Assembly: GCA_910579485.1 (NCBI GenBank)
Contig: CAJTVO010000044.1
Coordinates: 1 to 23,008, forward strand
DNA length: 23,008 nucleotides
Direction: 5' to 3'
Source: an uncultured Oscillospiraceae bacterium
Lineage (GTDB): Bacteria; Bacillota; Clostridia; Oscillospirales; Oscillospiraceae
The stretch's first letter is position 1. Each line of letters starts with the position of its first letter. Shown piece by piece: positions 5,514 through 14,020 of this stretch. Made by a program: the position numbers and the translations under genes. Under the pieces are notes generated by a model, which ran no database searches, had not been told where the DNA came from, and was given only the letters and a program-made list of their open reading frames with translations.

Positions 5514-7904
5514 TTATTTCTGCTCGTTCAGGTACAGCTCCACCCGGCTCTGGATGGCCTTGGCGGCTTCCTCCGCCGTCCGGTCACCGGCGAAGCAGGC
5601 CCCGGCCTGCTCCCGGACGATGGCCCAGATGTTCTCGTCCCGGCTTACCAGGCTGTCCGCCGCCTCGTAGAGGGCCATGATCTGATCGTAGTCCTCCTGC
5701 GTGGCGGGCTTGAGCATGACGCTCTTTCCGCCGACGAACAGATAGACGGTCCCCTCCAGCATGGGCTCGCCGTCCGGGCCAACAATCGTATTGCCGGTCT
5801 CGTCCTTCAGATAGCTGAACTCCATGCTTTTCTCAGCGGCCTGCTCAAAGTCGGCGCGGTTGACGGGGAAATCGAGGCCTGGAGCCGCCTGCTCCCCGGC
5901 GGGCAGCAGGACCTGGCGCAGGAAGCTCCAGGCCCCCTCGCTGTCCTTGCAGGAGGCGGACATCGCCATGCCGCCGTCCGTGCTGAAGCTGACGCCGCTG
6001 CCCCCCTCGCTGGGGTAGCCTGCGAAGGTCACCCCGCCGCCGAACAGGGCGCGGTACAGCTGGATGGACTGGAGGTCGTTGAGATATACCGGCAGCAGCA
6101 GCTGCGCGCCGCTGGCTACCCGGGTATACTCGTCCATATCCTCCCCGGAAGCCTGCGCCGGTAAGGAGGCGCAGAACTCCAATATCTCCTGGAATTCCGG
6201 GGAATCAAAGCGGGCCGCGCCCGCCTCCCAGTCCACGAAGCTGTCCAGACTGTTTGAGAACATCGTCTCAAAGACGGAATCCTTTGCCAGATCGGGGCCC
6301 AGGACGCTGCAGCCCGCAGGCATCTTCGCCAGGGCGGCGCGAAGCTCCTCCAGGCTCCAGCCCATCTTGTCCCCCACGGCGGCAGGCGCGCCCGCCGCCG
6401 TCTCCAGGGCGAAGCGCTGGAACACCTGATAGAGCTTACCGCCCATCGAGGCGGCCTCCAGAGGACGCTCCATGACCTTGTTCCGTCCCAGCTCGGGGTC
6501 GGACTCGATGTAGGGCCACAGGTCCGCCAGAAGGCCCCGGGCGGCGTACCGCCGCAGGGGGATGCCGCCGGACACGTCCAGCAGGTCCGGCATGTTCCCC
6601 GCCAGGATCTCCGTGTTGAGCTTGCTGAGTCCCGCCGAGGCGTCGGCGGAGGTGTTGTATTCGGAATAGTCCTGAATCTCGATACGGTACTGGCTGCTGG
6701 TGCGGTTAAATTCCAGCACGCGGGCCCTGGTCTCGCTGCTCAGGCCCATGGTGGCCAGGGTGAGGACCGTCCGCCCCGCCAGCTCCTCCTCCCCCGCAGG
6801 GGCCAGACGGGCCCAGGAGTAGGAAGCCGGCCAGCCGCCTTCCCGCAGCGCCGCCGTCCCCCGGCCGTCCGGCAGGAGCGCCAGGGTCTCCACTTGGCCC
6901 TTGTCCACCCCTGCGCCGCTCCAGCTCAAAACCTTTTCCGGCGCGGCGTTTTCCACGGACCAGCCGTAGAGGCTGTCGCCGCTGCTGTAGAAGAAATCGT
7001 ATTTCTCATTCCCATCGTAGATACGGTCCGCGCTGCCGGACAGGGGCCGGGCGGACCCAAGGCTCTGGCTCTCCAGGTCGATGGGATAGACGGTACGGCC
7101 ATTCCCGTCCCCGGTCACCGCCCCTGTGCCGCCGGACAGGGAGACCAGCCGCTCCACCGTTTCCTGCCCCTTGCAGGTGAAGAGCGTAGACAGGCTGGCG
7201 TCCAGCACGGCGACCGTGGAGCCGGAGGCGGCGTACAGCCGTCCGGACGGGTCCATCCGAGTATCCGTCACGGCCTCCACCCCCAGCTTTTCCGCCAGGT
7301 TTGTCACGTCGATCCGGTCCAGCTCCTGCTCCCCGGCGGCGTCCAGCTTCCGCCAGACCTGGCTTGCCCAGCTGATGCCGCCGTCCGCAACCATGAGACC
7401 GCCCCCCAGATCGTCCATAGCCATGTCCTCCATGCCGCCGGAGACGCGCTCCAGCACCCAGAGGGAACCGTCCTCACAGGGCACGATGGCGGCCACGGAG
7501 GCGCCCTCTTCCGGCGTGTAGCCGGACAGCTTTATCAGTTCTCCGGTGTCCGTATCCAACCGGTACAGCGCGGCCGTGCCCATGCCGGTGGAAAATGTGA
7601 AGCTGCCGTCATCCGAGCCGGTGGACGAGAAGGAAAAGCCGCTGGATGATGTTATCTCACCGTCCCCGTCCTCAGTCTCATCCGACGCCGCCTCCTCCAG
7701 ACCCGCCAGATACAGATCGCCGCTCCCTGCGGCGGAAGCGGTGAGTTCCGTCAGAGGCAGATCCAGGGGGACGATGTCCGAGGTGTAGGCGGCAGTCCCG
7801 GAAAGCTCGCCGGGACTGCCGCCGGTCTGTTTCCCGCCGCAGGCCGTGAGCAGCAGGCACAGGGCCAGCAGGGCGGTCGTGATGTGTCGTGTGTGTCGCG
7901 TCAT
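5514..7904 (-). CDS. Large lipoprotein: N-terminal propeller-like region plus solute-binding domain
   Basis: The 796-residue product begins with a lipoprotein signal peptide (MTRHTRHITTALLALC, lipobox LTAC, Cys22), so it should be anchored on the outer membrane face. Residues about 55-400 are rich in short repeated beta-type segments (DGSLWVLER, DPSGRLYAAS, LPDGRGTAAL), as in WD/YVTN propellers. From about 400 the sequence is an extracellular solute-binding protein of the ABC family 1 type (EFNRTSSQYRIEIQDYSEYN, then LNTEILAGNMPDLLDV). No ABC permease or ATPase genes are next to it, so a sensing role with the neighbouring kinase is as likely as transport. The ATG at 7904 is served by an SD that lies inside a perfect inverted repeat. 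Confidence 0.85.
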   Translation of the reverse strand: MTRHTRHITTALLALCLLLTACGGKQTGGSPGELSGTAAYTSDIVPLDLPLTELTASAAGSGDLYLAGLEEAASDETEDGDGEITSSSGFSFSSTGSDDGSFTFSTGMGTAALYRLDTDTGELIKLSGYTPEEGASVAAIVPCEDGSLWVLERVSGGMEDMAMDDLGGGLMVADGGISWASQVWRKLDAAGEQELDRIDVTNLAEKLGVEAVTDTRMDPSGRLYAASGSTVAVLDASLSTLFTCKGQETVERLVSLSGGTGAVTGDGNGRTVYPIDLESQSLGSARPLSGSADRIYDGNEKYDFFYSSGDSLYGWSVENAAPEKVLSWSGAGVDKGQVETLALLPDGRGTAALREGGWPASYSWARLAPAGEEELAGRTVLTLATMGLSSETRARVLEFNRTSSQYRIEIQDYSEYNTSADASAGLSKLNTEILAGNMPDLLDVSGGIPLRRYAARGLLADLWPYIESDPELGRNKVMERPLEAASMGGKLYQVFQRFALETAAGAPAAVGDKMGWSLEELRAALAKMPAGCSVLGPDLAKDSVFETMFSNSLDSFVDWEAGAARFDSPEFQEILEFCASLPAQASGEDMDEYTRVASGAQLLLPVYLNDLQSIQLYRALFGGGVTFAGYPSEGGSGVSFSTDGGMAMSASCKDSEGAWSFLRQVLLPAGEQAAPGLDFPVNRADFEQAAEKSMEFSYLKDETGNTIVGPDGEPMLEGTVYLFVGGKSVMLKPATQEDYDQIMALYEAADSLVSRDENIWAIVREQAGACFAGDRTAEEAAKAIQSRVELYLNEQK

Positions 7905-7909
7905 AAATG

Positions 7910-7958
7910 TATCCTCCTTGCCGCCGGCTTCTGCCGGCTGGGTATGGCAAGGAGGATA
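7910..7958 (-). promoter_or_regulatory. SD-sequestering RNA stem before the large lipoprotein gene
   Basis: On the minus strand, TATCCTCCTTGCC (7958-7946) is perfectly complementary to GGCAAGGAGGATA (7922-7910), which contains the whole SD AAGGAGGAT of the gene starting at 7904. Between the arms sits a second perfect hairpin, GCCGGC-AGAA-GCCGGC (7938-7923). There is no T-run, so it is not a terminator. The likely effect is that the SD is closed when the RNA is folded, giving translational control. Confidence 0.75.
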
Positions 7959-8002
7959 ACAGATAAATCTTACATTGCGAGGGATAAAATTCTTACGAAT
8001 TC

Positions 8003-8530
8003 TTACGATTCCATCAACAGCTGCAAATTTCCATCGCCGTCCGGTACGAGGGCCAGCGTTCCCCGTGATATCTCCGGACCCGCGTATTCAGACTTCACCA
8101 CCTGCATCGAACTGCCCTTCTGTTCCAGGCGGTAGTCCAGGTTCCATCGGTCCTGAAGCTCCCAGAGGGAACCGGAGGCATAGTCGTACACGATGACGCG
8201 GTCGTCTATGATCCCGGACCCCATGCTGACGGAGGCGCAGAACTCCGGTTTGCCGTCGCCGGTCAGGTCGCAGAGATATACGCTCCAGACGGGCATTCCC
8301 CCAAAGAGGCGTGTTGTCTCGCCTCCGCTGCTGGCGGTCACCTTGTCGGAGGTCCAGGTAAATGTGACTCCCGGAAACTCCGGAAGGGTCAGCGTCCGGC
8401 TCTCGTCCCAGGGCATGTCGTCCGACAGGTAATAGTCCACCCAGACCTCCGCCGGGACGCCCTTTTCGCCGCACCCGGCGCACAGGAGCAGAAAGGCCGC
8501 TGCGGAAATGAGCAGGCTCCGTTTACTCAT
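8003..8530 (-). CDS. Small lipoprotein with a calcium-site-like DLTGDGKPE motif
   Basis: A 175-residue protein. The N-terminus MSKRSLLISAAAFLLLCAGC is a lipoprotein signal with Cys20; the lipobox CAGC is slightly atypical at -3. The middle has DLTGDGKPEF, an integrin/FG-GAP or EF-hand-like loop, followed by a beta-rich stretch (DDRVIVYDYASGSLWEL). This domain type occurs in lipoproteins and sensor proteins of gut Clostridia, but its function is not known to me. SD GAGGTGAC precedes the ATG at 8530. It lies 13 nt after the kinase gene and is followed by the large lipoprotein gene, so all four genes probably form one operon. Confidence 0.75.
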   Translation of the reverse strand: MSKRSLLISAAAFLLLCAGCGEKGVPAEVWVDYYLSDDMPWDESRTLTLPEFPGVTFTWTSDKVTASSGGETTRLFGGMPVWSVYLCDLTGDGKPEFCASVSMGSGIIDDRVIVYDYASGSLWELQDRWNLDYRLEQKGSSMQVVKSEYAGPEISRGTLALVPDGDGNLQLLMES

Positions 8531-8543
8531 GATGTCACCTCAC

Positions 8544-9932
8544 TTATACTCTGCCGCTCTGGTATCTCCGGAAGGTCAGCGTGCTTTGGTAGATTTCTCC
8601 CTCCAGAGACGCCTCCAGCGTACCGCCGGAGCGCTCCATCAGCTCCCGCATGGTGGGCACGCCCAGGCCATGACTGTCGGCGCGGTCCGGCGCGGGCAGG
8701 GCGCGGCTGCGGAAGCGCAGCGTCACCCGCTCGGGGGCTTCCCTCCAGGTGATCTCTATGGGAAAAGCGGGGTCGGCGTATTTGCGGAAGTTTGAGTAGA
8801 GATTGTCAAAGACGCGAACGGCATCCTCCGTGCGGAGGTAGAGGGTGAATTTCCGGTCAAAGACCGGAGGCTGGATGGTAAAGCCCTCCCGGCAGAGGTC
8901 GTCGCACTGCTCCGTCAGCAGCTGGCCCAGCAGGGCCCCGCCGTCCACCGCCTCCGGGGGCTGCTCCAGTCCGGAGGAGGGAGCGGCTACCTGGGCGCTG
9001 GCAAAGAGCTGGTCCGTGAGGGCCTTGAGCTGGGCGGCCTTTTCGGAGGCGAGACGGAGATATTCGTCGTGTTCCGGCTGGCCCTGGTATTTCTGGTAGG
9101 TCAGGATGTCCAGGTAGCCCGTCAGCCTGGTCAGAGGGGTGCGGATGTCGTGGGACAGGGAGGTGATGAGGCGGGCGTTGGCCCCCACCGCTTCCCGTTC
9201 GCCCTCCAGACGGGCCAGAACGGACAGGCGCAGGCGCTCGATGTCCTCCCCCAGGGCGCTGAGTTCGTCCCGGCCCTTCACCCTGATGGCGTGGTCCAGA
9301 TCCCCCGCCATCAGAAACCCGGCCTCCCGGGACAGCGCCCCGATTCGATGCACCAGCCGGACGATGCCGGGAATCATCACGGCGCAGAAAATCAGCAGGG
9401 CTAGCAGCAGTCCCGTGAGACGCCCCACTCCCTCGTAGCGCTGGACCATCGGGCTGTTGGACACGAAGAGTACGCCGTCGGCACACTGGATCTGATGCAG
9501 CTCTGCCAGGAACTCCACAGAGTCGTTGGCCGGCGCGGAGGAGGTGAAGCCCACCACGGTCGAATAGGAAAAGTGATAGCTGGCATCGTCCGGGAGGCCG
9601 GAGGGCTCCATGGCTTTCACAGGGAACTCCACCACCGAGGGCGTGCCCACCACGATGGTATAGATGCCCTCGCCCATGGCCTGCAGCCTGCCCTCCCGGT
9701 CATCCACGACCTGCTGTACCGTGAGATCGTTTTCCGTCACATAGTCCTGATACGTCTGGATGAGGGCCGCGTTCCTGCGGAGCCAGAAGGGGGCGAACTG
9801 CTCGCTGTATAGGAGCCAGGGCGTGACCACGCCGTCCACCAGATAAAAGGCGGCGAAGGCCAGGACCAGCCCCAGCACCGACATGCCTACCAGCTTGGCC
9901 CCCAGACGGGAGAGACGGCCCTTCTTATCCAA
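8544..9932 (-). CDS. Membrane sensor histidine kinase
   Basis: The 462-residue product (from TTG) has TM1 (about 12-33), an extracellular sensor region of about 135 residues, and TM2 (172-195). HAMP (about 190-245) follows, then a HisKA domain with phospho-acceptor H261 in SLSHDIRTPLTRL. The HATPase_c domain has the N box DNLYSNFRKYAD and a short G2 (HGLGV). The G1 DxGxG box is not recognisable (LRFRSRALPAPD), so the ATPase end is atypical. I chose TTG 9932: SD AAAGGGG lies 7 nt upstream and it overlaps the stop of the response regulator. ATG candidates further in would cut TM1. The partner is the adjacent OmpR-type regulator. The ligand may be bound by the two downstream lipoproteins (inference). 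Confidence 0.88.
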   Translation of the reverse strand: MDKKGRLSRLGAKLVGMSVLGLVLAFAAFYLVDGVVTPWLLYSEQFAPFWLRRNAALIQTYQDYVTENDLTVQQVVDDREGRLQAMGEGIYTIVVGTPSVVEFPVKAMEPSGLPDDASYHFSYSTVVGFTSSAPANDSVEFLAELHQIQCADGVLFVSNSPMVQRYEGVGRLTGLLLALLIFCAVMIPGIVRLVHRIGALSREAGFLMAGDLDHAIRVKGRDELSALGEDIERLRLSVLARLEGEREAVGANARLITSLSHDIRTPLTRLTGYLDILTYQKYQGQPEHDEYLRLASEKAAQLKALTDQLFASAQVAAPSSGLEQPPEAVDGGALLGQLLTEQCDDLCREGFTIQPPVFDRKFTLYLRTEDAVRVFDNLYSNFRKYADPAFPIEITWREAPERVTLRFRSRALPAPDRADSHGLGVPTMRELMERSGGTLEASLEGEIYQSTLTFRRYQSGRV

Positions 9933-10623
9933 CGCGATACCCCTTTCCCCATACGGTCTTGATGTACTCCGGATGCCGGGGGTCGTCCTCCACCTTTTCC
10001 CGCAGGCGGCGGATATGGACCATGACGGTGTTGGAGGAGGAGGGGAAATAGGTCTCCTTCCACACGCTCTCATAGAGATTTTCCATGGAGAATATCTTCC
10101 CCCGGTTCTGCACCAGCATCCGCAGGATGCGCCACTCTGTATCCGTCAGGTCCAGCTCCCGGTCGTTGCGCCAGACCATGTTGGCGGTGAGGCTCACCCG
10201 CAGCCCGCACCACTCCGCCTCCTCCTGGACCGTCTCCGGCTTGCCCCGGTAGACCTGATACCGCCGCAGCAGGCCCTTGACCCGGGCCAGCAGCTCCGGG
10301 TAGGAGAAGGGCTTTACCAGATAGTCGTCCCCGCCGCTGGAGTAGCCCATGGTCAGGTCCGACTCCTGGCTCTTGGCCGTGAGGAACAGCACCGGCACGT
10401 TCCACTGCTCCCGCAGCTGGAGGCACACGTGATAGCCGGAGATGCCCTCCATCATCACGTCCAGGATCACCAGGTCCACCCCGCCGGGGTGTTCCGCCAG
10501 ATAGGCCAGGGCCTCCTCGCCACTGGAGGCCTCCGCTACCTCGAAGCGCTCCCCCGTCAGGAGGACGCGCAGCACGTCCCGGATCTCCCGGTCGTCGTCT
10601 ACGATCAAGATCTTGTCGCTCAT
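9925..10623 (-). CDS. OmpR/PhoB-family response regulator
   Basis: The 232-residue product has a receiver domain with the acidic pocket DDD (9-11), phospho-acceptor D55 (VILDVMMEG), T82-region LTAK and KPFS lysine. A C-terminal winged-helix DNA-binding domain follows (LDLTDTEWRILRMLVQN, then VMVHIRRLREKVEDD, ending TVWGKGYRVG). SD GGGGGA lies 7 nt before the ATG. It overlaps the kinase start by 8 nt, so the two are translationally coupled. It is the first gene of the RR-HK-lipoprotein-lipoprotein unit. A terminator hairpin separates it from the gene upstream. No clear promoter is visible in the 170-bp gap. Confidence 0.93.
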   Translation of the reverse strand: MSDKILIVDDDREIRDVLRVLLTGERFEVAEASSGEEALAYLAEHPGGVDLVILDVMMEGISGYHVCLQLREQWNVPVLFLTAKSQESDLTMGYSSGGDDYLVKPFSYPELLARVKGLLRRYQVYRGKPETVQEEAEWCGLRVSLTANMVWRNDRELDLTDTEWRILRMLVQNRGKIFSMENLYESVWKETYFPSSSNTVMVHIRRLREKVEDDPRHPEYIKTVWGKGYRVG

Positions 10624-10655
10624 TCGTGTTCCCCCGTGTTTTCTCGCTTTGGCGG

Positions 10656-10704
10656 AAAACCCCGCCCGCTTTTCTATTATGACGCAGAAACAGCGGACGG
10701 GGTT
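10656..10704 (-). terminator. Terminator after the SpoIIM-like gene (minus strand)
   Basis: On the minus strand, AACCCCGTCCGCT (10704-10692) pairs with AGCGGGCGGGGTT (10670-10658) over 13 bp with one U-G pair. The loop is 21 nt, and TTTT then CC follow. The large loop and short T-run make it a moderate terminator. It separates the gltX operon from the two-component operon. Confidence 0.55.
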
Positions 10705-10793
10705 CCATCTTTTTTCTATTTTCGCGGGAAGTTGTATCGGTTTTGCATCAAAGCGACATCTGTTTTGTTATTTTTTGCGGAGAATAGCCCCTT

Positions 10794-11417
10794 TTACAGG
10801 AACAGGGACATGATGACCGGGGTGACGTAGCACTCCGTGAACGCCGCCGCCACGGTCAGCGGCGCGACGACCATCACCAGGACCCGGAGGAGGTCCTCCA
10901 GCGCCGCCAGGAGGGGTGTACGGCCGGGACGGCTGGTCACCAGATCGTTCATGGTCCGGCACAGGTGGACGCCGCAGGCGATGGAGAAGATCAGGGCGGG
11001 GATCTCGAAGACGCCGTGGGGCACGATGCCCGTCAGGTAGGCCAGCAGGGACATCCCCCGGACCATGAAAAGGGCTCCCAGCATCCCCAGAAGGACGCCG
11101 TTGGTCACAAGGCTGACCGCCGGCAGGAACAGGAAGGGCACGAAGCCGTAGGCCGCCGAGATCAGCATGGCCCTCCAGTTGTTCATCAGCAGGGCGAAGA
11201 CGGACATCTCCCCCTCCTCGTTGACCACGCCGGACTGGGCCGCCTGCTCCATGAAGGTATTCATGGTCTGGGCCGCCTGCTCCGGGACCAGCAGGCCGAT
11301 CCCCACGCCCAGGAGCACCGTCAGGAGCATCCCCAGGGCGCACATCCACAGGGTCCGGCGAAAGCCCCCGGTCAGGAAGTCCTTCAGCAGGGAGCCCTGC
11401 TCGTTCAGCCATTTCAT
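10794..11417 (-). CDS. SpoIIM / DUF95-family integral membrane protein
   Basis: A 207-residue membrane protein with about five hydrophobic helices. It carries the family signature GIVPHGVFEIPALIF, as in SpoIIM and DUF95 proteins (stage II sporulation protein M acts in septal peptidoglycan removal during engulfment). Whether this copy is the true sporulation SpoIIM or a general DUF95 paralogue cannot be decided here; no other spoIID/P genes are nearby. The ATG at 11417 overlaps the gltX stop (TGATG), so it is translated by coupling with gltX. A longer frame upstream overlaps gltX and lacks an SD. Confidence 0.8.
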   Translation of the reverse strand: MKWLNEQGSLLKDFLTGGFRRTLWMCALGMLLTVLLGVGIGLLVPEQAAQTMNTFMEQAAQSGVVNEEGEMSVFALLMNNWRAMLISAAYGFVPFLFLPAVSLVTNGVLLGMLGALFMVRGMSLLAYLTGIVPHGVFEIPALIFSIACGVHLCRTMNDLVTSRPGRTPLLAALEDLLRVLVMVVAPLTVAAAFTECYVTPVIMSLFL

Positions 11418-12904
11418 CAGCCCAGCATCTCCAGTCCGATGCGCAGCCGCCACAGGCACTCGTCACGGCCCAGGATCTGACAGATCTCCACCGCGCCGCC
11501 GGGCGTCACGGCCTGCCCCGCCGCCGCGATGCGCACGGGCCACATGAGGGTAGCGTTTTTGACCTCCAGCCTGGCGGCCAGGTCCATGAGACAGTCGTGG
11601 ATGGACTCCTGGGTCCATTCCGTCAGCTCCTCCATGGCGGGGATGGCGGACTCCAGCATTTTCCTGGAGACCTCCTCGTTGGTCTTGGATTTCTTGTTGG
11701 TGAACAGGTCCTTTTCATAGGGGGGCAGGGCCTCAAAGAAGCCGATCTTCTCGGGGATGTCCGTCAGGCGTTCGCACCGGGCCTGGAGCAGGGCGGCGAT
11801 GGCGCGGGTATCCAGCGCCGGATTTTTCACCGCCTGGCGGATATAGGGCTCCGCCGCCGCGTGGAAGGCCTCGGGGGTCATGGCGCGGAGGTACAGGGCG
11901 TTGAAGTGGGTCAGCTTCTCGATGTCGAAGATGGCCGGGGACTTGGAGATGCCCGCGATATCGAAGACCTCCGCCAGCTCGGCGAGGGAGAAGACCTCCC
12001 GCTCCGCCTGCTCGCCCCGGGGGCTCCAGCCCAGGAGGGCCACGTAGTTCAGGATGGCCTCGGTAAGGTAGCCCTGAGCCTTCAGGTCCTCGTAGGAGGG
12101 GTCGCCGTGGCGCTTGGACATCTTGTTATGCTGGTCCCGCATGACGGGGGAGCAGTGGACGTAGGTGGGCACCTCCCAGCCGAAGGACTGGTAGAGGAGG
12201 TCATACTTGGGGGCGGAGGACAGATACTCGCTGCCTCGGACCACGTGGGTGATGCCCATGAGGTGGTCGTCGATGACGTTGGCGAAGTTGTAGGTGGGCA
12301 GGCCGTCCCGCTTGAGGAGGATCTGGTCGTCCAGGGTGGAGTTGTCCACGGTGATGTCGCCGAAGATGGCGTCGTGGAAGGTGACGGTCCCGGTCTCGGG
12401 GATCTTCTGGCGGATGACGTAGGGCTCCCCGGCGTCCACCCGGGCCTGGGCCTCCTGGGGGGACAGGGAGCGGCAGGGGTCCGCCGCACGGTCGAAGTTT
12501 CCGGAGTCCTCCTCGCTCTCGGTCTTCTCGCAGAAGCAGTAGTAGGCGCAGCCCTTCTCTACCAGCAGGCGGGCGTACTTGCCGTAGGTGTCCCGGCGCT
12601 CCGACTGGATGTAGGGGGCCACGGGGCCGCCCACGTCGGGGCCCTCGTCGTGGGTCAGGCCGCACTCGGCCATGGTGCGGTAGATCACGTCCGTCGCGCC
12701 CTCCACCAGGCGTCCCTGGTCCGTGTCCTCGATACGCAGGATGAAGGTGCCGCCGCCGTTGCGGGCGATGAGCCAGGTATACAGGGCGGTGCGCAGGTTG
12801 CCCACGTGCATGTAGCCCGTGGGGGAGGGGGCGAAGCGGGTGCGGATCTTGCCGTGGGGGATCTTGGCCTCCATGGCGTCAAAGTAGGTCATGTCCATTG
12901 CCAT
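11417..12904 (-). CDS. gltX: Glutamyl-tRNA synthetase
   Basis: A 495-residue class Ic synthetase. Catalytic motifs are HIGH-equivalent MHVGN (32-36) in FAPSPTGYMHVGN, and KMSKR (261-265) in NKMSKRHGD. A CFC...C cluster (123, 125, 144) lies in the zinc-binding position of bacterial GluRS. A C-terminal anticodon-binding helical region follows. Bacteria of this group usually use the non-discriminating enzyme with GatCAB, but that cannot be seen from this sequence. The ATG at 12904 has SD AAAGGAG at good spacing. It lies 23 nt after a GNAT gene and overlaps the SpoIIM-like gene by 1 nt. Confidence 0.97.
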   Translation of the reverse strand: MAMDMTYFDAMEAKIPHGKIRTRFAPSPTGYMHVGNLRTALYTWLIARNGGGTFILRIEDTDQGRLVEGATDVIYRTMAECGLTHDEGPDVGGPVAPYIQSERRDTYGKYARLLVEKGCAYYCFCEKTESEEDSGNFDRAADPCRSLSPQEAQARVDAGEPYVIRQKIPETGTVTFHDAIFGDITVDNSTLDDQILLKRDGLPTYNFANVIDDHLMGITHVVRGSEYLSSAPKYDLLYQSFGWEVPTYVHCSPVMRDQHNKMSKRHGDPSYEDLKAQGYLTEAILNYVALLGWSPRGEQAEREVFSLAELAEVFDIAGISKSPAIFDIEKLTHFNALYLRAMTPEAFHAAAEPYIRQAVKNPALDTRAIAALLQARCERLTDIPEKIGFFEALPPYEKDLFTNKKSKTNEEVSRKMLESAIPAMEELTEWTQESIHDCLMDLAARLEVKNATLMWPVRIAAAGQAVTPGGAVEICQILGRDECLWRLRIGLEMLG

Positions 12905-12927
12905 GATGGGTTCTCCTTTATTGATAC

Positions 12928-13425
12928 TTATGATAATGTTGGGTCTTCATTTGACGAACGCAGGTAGTAGCCGGACGCCCTCCCGCCCTCCGTGAAGGAC
13001 TCCGCCAGGCGGAAGCCGTTTTTCTCCAGGACCCGGATGGAGGCGGTGTTTTCCGTAAAGGTGAAGGCTCCGACCCGCTCCAGGGAGAAGCGGTCCCTGA
13101 TCTCGTCCAGGAACAGGCGAAGGGCTTCCGTGGCCGCGCCCCGGCCCTGCAGGGATTGCTGGAACAGGCAGTAGCTCACCATGGCCTGGGGATCGCTGGA
13201 GGGGTCCATGCAGTAGCACCACACGTCTCCCGCGTACTGCCCGTCCACGTAGATGGTGCGGCCATAGCTGTTGGCCCCGGGCTCCTGGGTCTTCCGGAAG
13301 TCCGACAGGAACTCCTCCAGGGTTTGGGCCTTCTGGGGCAGGAAGCGCTGGATGGCGGGGGCGCGGGTCCGCTGGAAATAGACGGCGGCGGTCTCCGCCG
13401 TGCGCTCTTTTAACTGAATGTTCAT
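12928..13425 (-). CDS. GNAT-family N-acetyltransferase
   Basis: A 165-residue protein starting MNIQLKERTAETAAVYFQ. The GNAT acetyl-CoA motif is QQSLQGRGAATEALRLFLDE (Q/RxxGxG/A type). The C-terminal NTASIRVLEKNGFRLAESF motif is typical of RimJ-like acetyltransferases. It presumably transfers acetyl to an amine of a small molecule or protein N-terminus; the substrate is unknown. The start is the ATG at 13425, which overlaps the stop of the preceding GNAT gene in ATGA. The open frame continues upstream but only as antiparallel noise over the neighbour. Confidence 0.85.
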   Translation of the reverse strand: MNIQLKERTAETAAVYFQRTRAPAIQRFLPQKAQTLEEFLSDFRKTQEPGANSYGRTIYVDGQYAGDVWCYCMDPSSDPQAMVSYCLFQQSLQGRGAATEALRLFLDEIRDRFSLERVGAFTFTENTASIRVLEKNGFRLAESFTEGGRASGYYLRSSNEDPTLS

Positions 13426-13943
13426 CCGGCCCAGCCTCGCTTGACGGAAAAGACCAGATGGGGCATGTCCACGCCCTGGTAGTGCTTCACGAAGGAGCCC
13501 CGCAGGGCCATGCCGTTGCGCAGGGCCACGCGCTGGGAGGGGTGGTTGTTGTCCCGGATGATGGAGAAGAGCTCCGGGAAGTTCAGGGTATGGAAACCGT
13601 ACTCCCGGCAGGCGGCGGCCGCCTCGATGGCGAAGCCCTGGCGCCACCTGTCCCGGCGGAGGTGGTAGCCGATCTCCGGGACCTCCCTGCCGTTCCAGTC
13701 CTGCAGGGTGATGCCGCAGTCCCCGATCAGCTGGCCGGACGTTTTTTCGATCAGGGCCCACAGGCCGAAGCCGTCCTTGGCGTACCGCTCCTGCTGGCGT
13801 TCGATCCACTGACGCACCTCCTCCGGGGAAAAGCCGTGTTCGTAGGCGTACATCACCTCCGGGTCGCCTAAGACGGCCGTCCAGGCGTCGAAGTCTTCCT
13901 CCGTCAGACGGCGCAGAATCAGCCGGTTCGTTTCCAGGATCAT
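13422..13943 (-). CDS. GNAT-family N-acetyltransferase, RimJ/RimL type
   Basis: The 173-residue product begins MILETNRLILRRLTEEDFDAW, the classic start of Acetyltransf_3 (RimJ/RimL) proteins. It contains the cofactor-binding region LRRDRWRQGFAIEAAAA and ends with NHPSQRVALRNGMALRG (N-x-x-S-x-R-V-x-x-x-x-G-M). SD AAGGAG precedes the ATG at 13943. It is the first gene of a four-gene minus-strand operon (GNAT, GNAT, gltX, spoIIM-like) behind a good promoter at 13974-14002. Confidence 0.88.
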   Translation of the reverse strand: MILETNRLILRRLTEEDFDAWTAVLGDPEVMYAYEHGFSPEEVRQWIERQQERYAKDGFGLWALIEKTSGQLIGDCGITLQDWNGREVPEIGYHLRRDRWRQGFAIEAAAACREYGFHTLNFPELFSIIRDNNHPSQRVALRNGMALRGSFVKHYQGVDMPHLVFSVKRGWAG

Positions 13944-13973
13944 TTCGTTTCTCCTTCTGTCCGTATTTCGCTC

Positions 13974-14002
13974 ATTATACTATAGATCCGTCCTTATCGC
14001 AA
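13974..14002 (-). promoter_or_regulatory. Sigma-A promoter of the GNAT-GNAT-gltX-spoIIM-like operon
   Basis: On the minus strand, TTGCGA (14002-13997), a 17-bp spacer, then TATAAT (13979-13974). The -10 is perfect and the -35 matches 4 of 6. It starts transcription about 25 nt upstream of the first GNAT gene. Confidence 0.75.
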
Positions 14003-14020
14003 CTATGAAATATCATCAGA

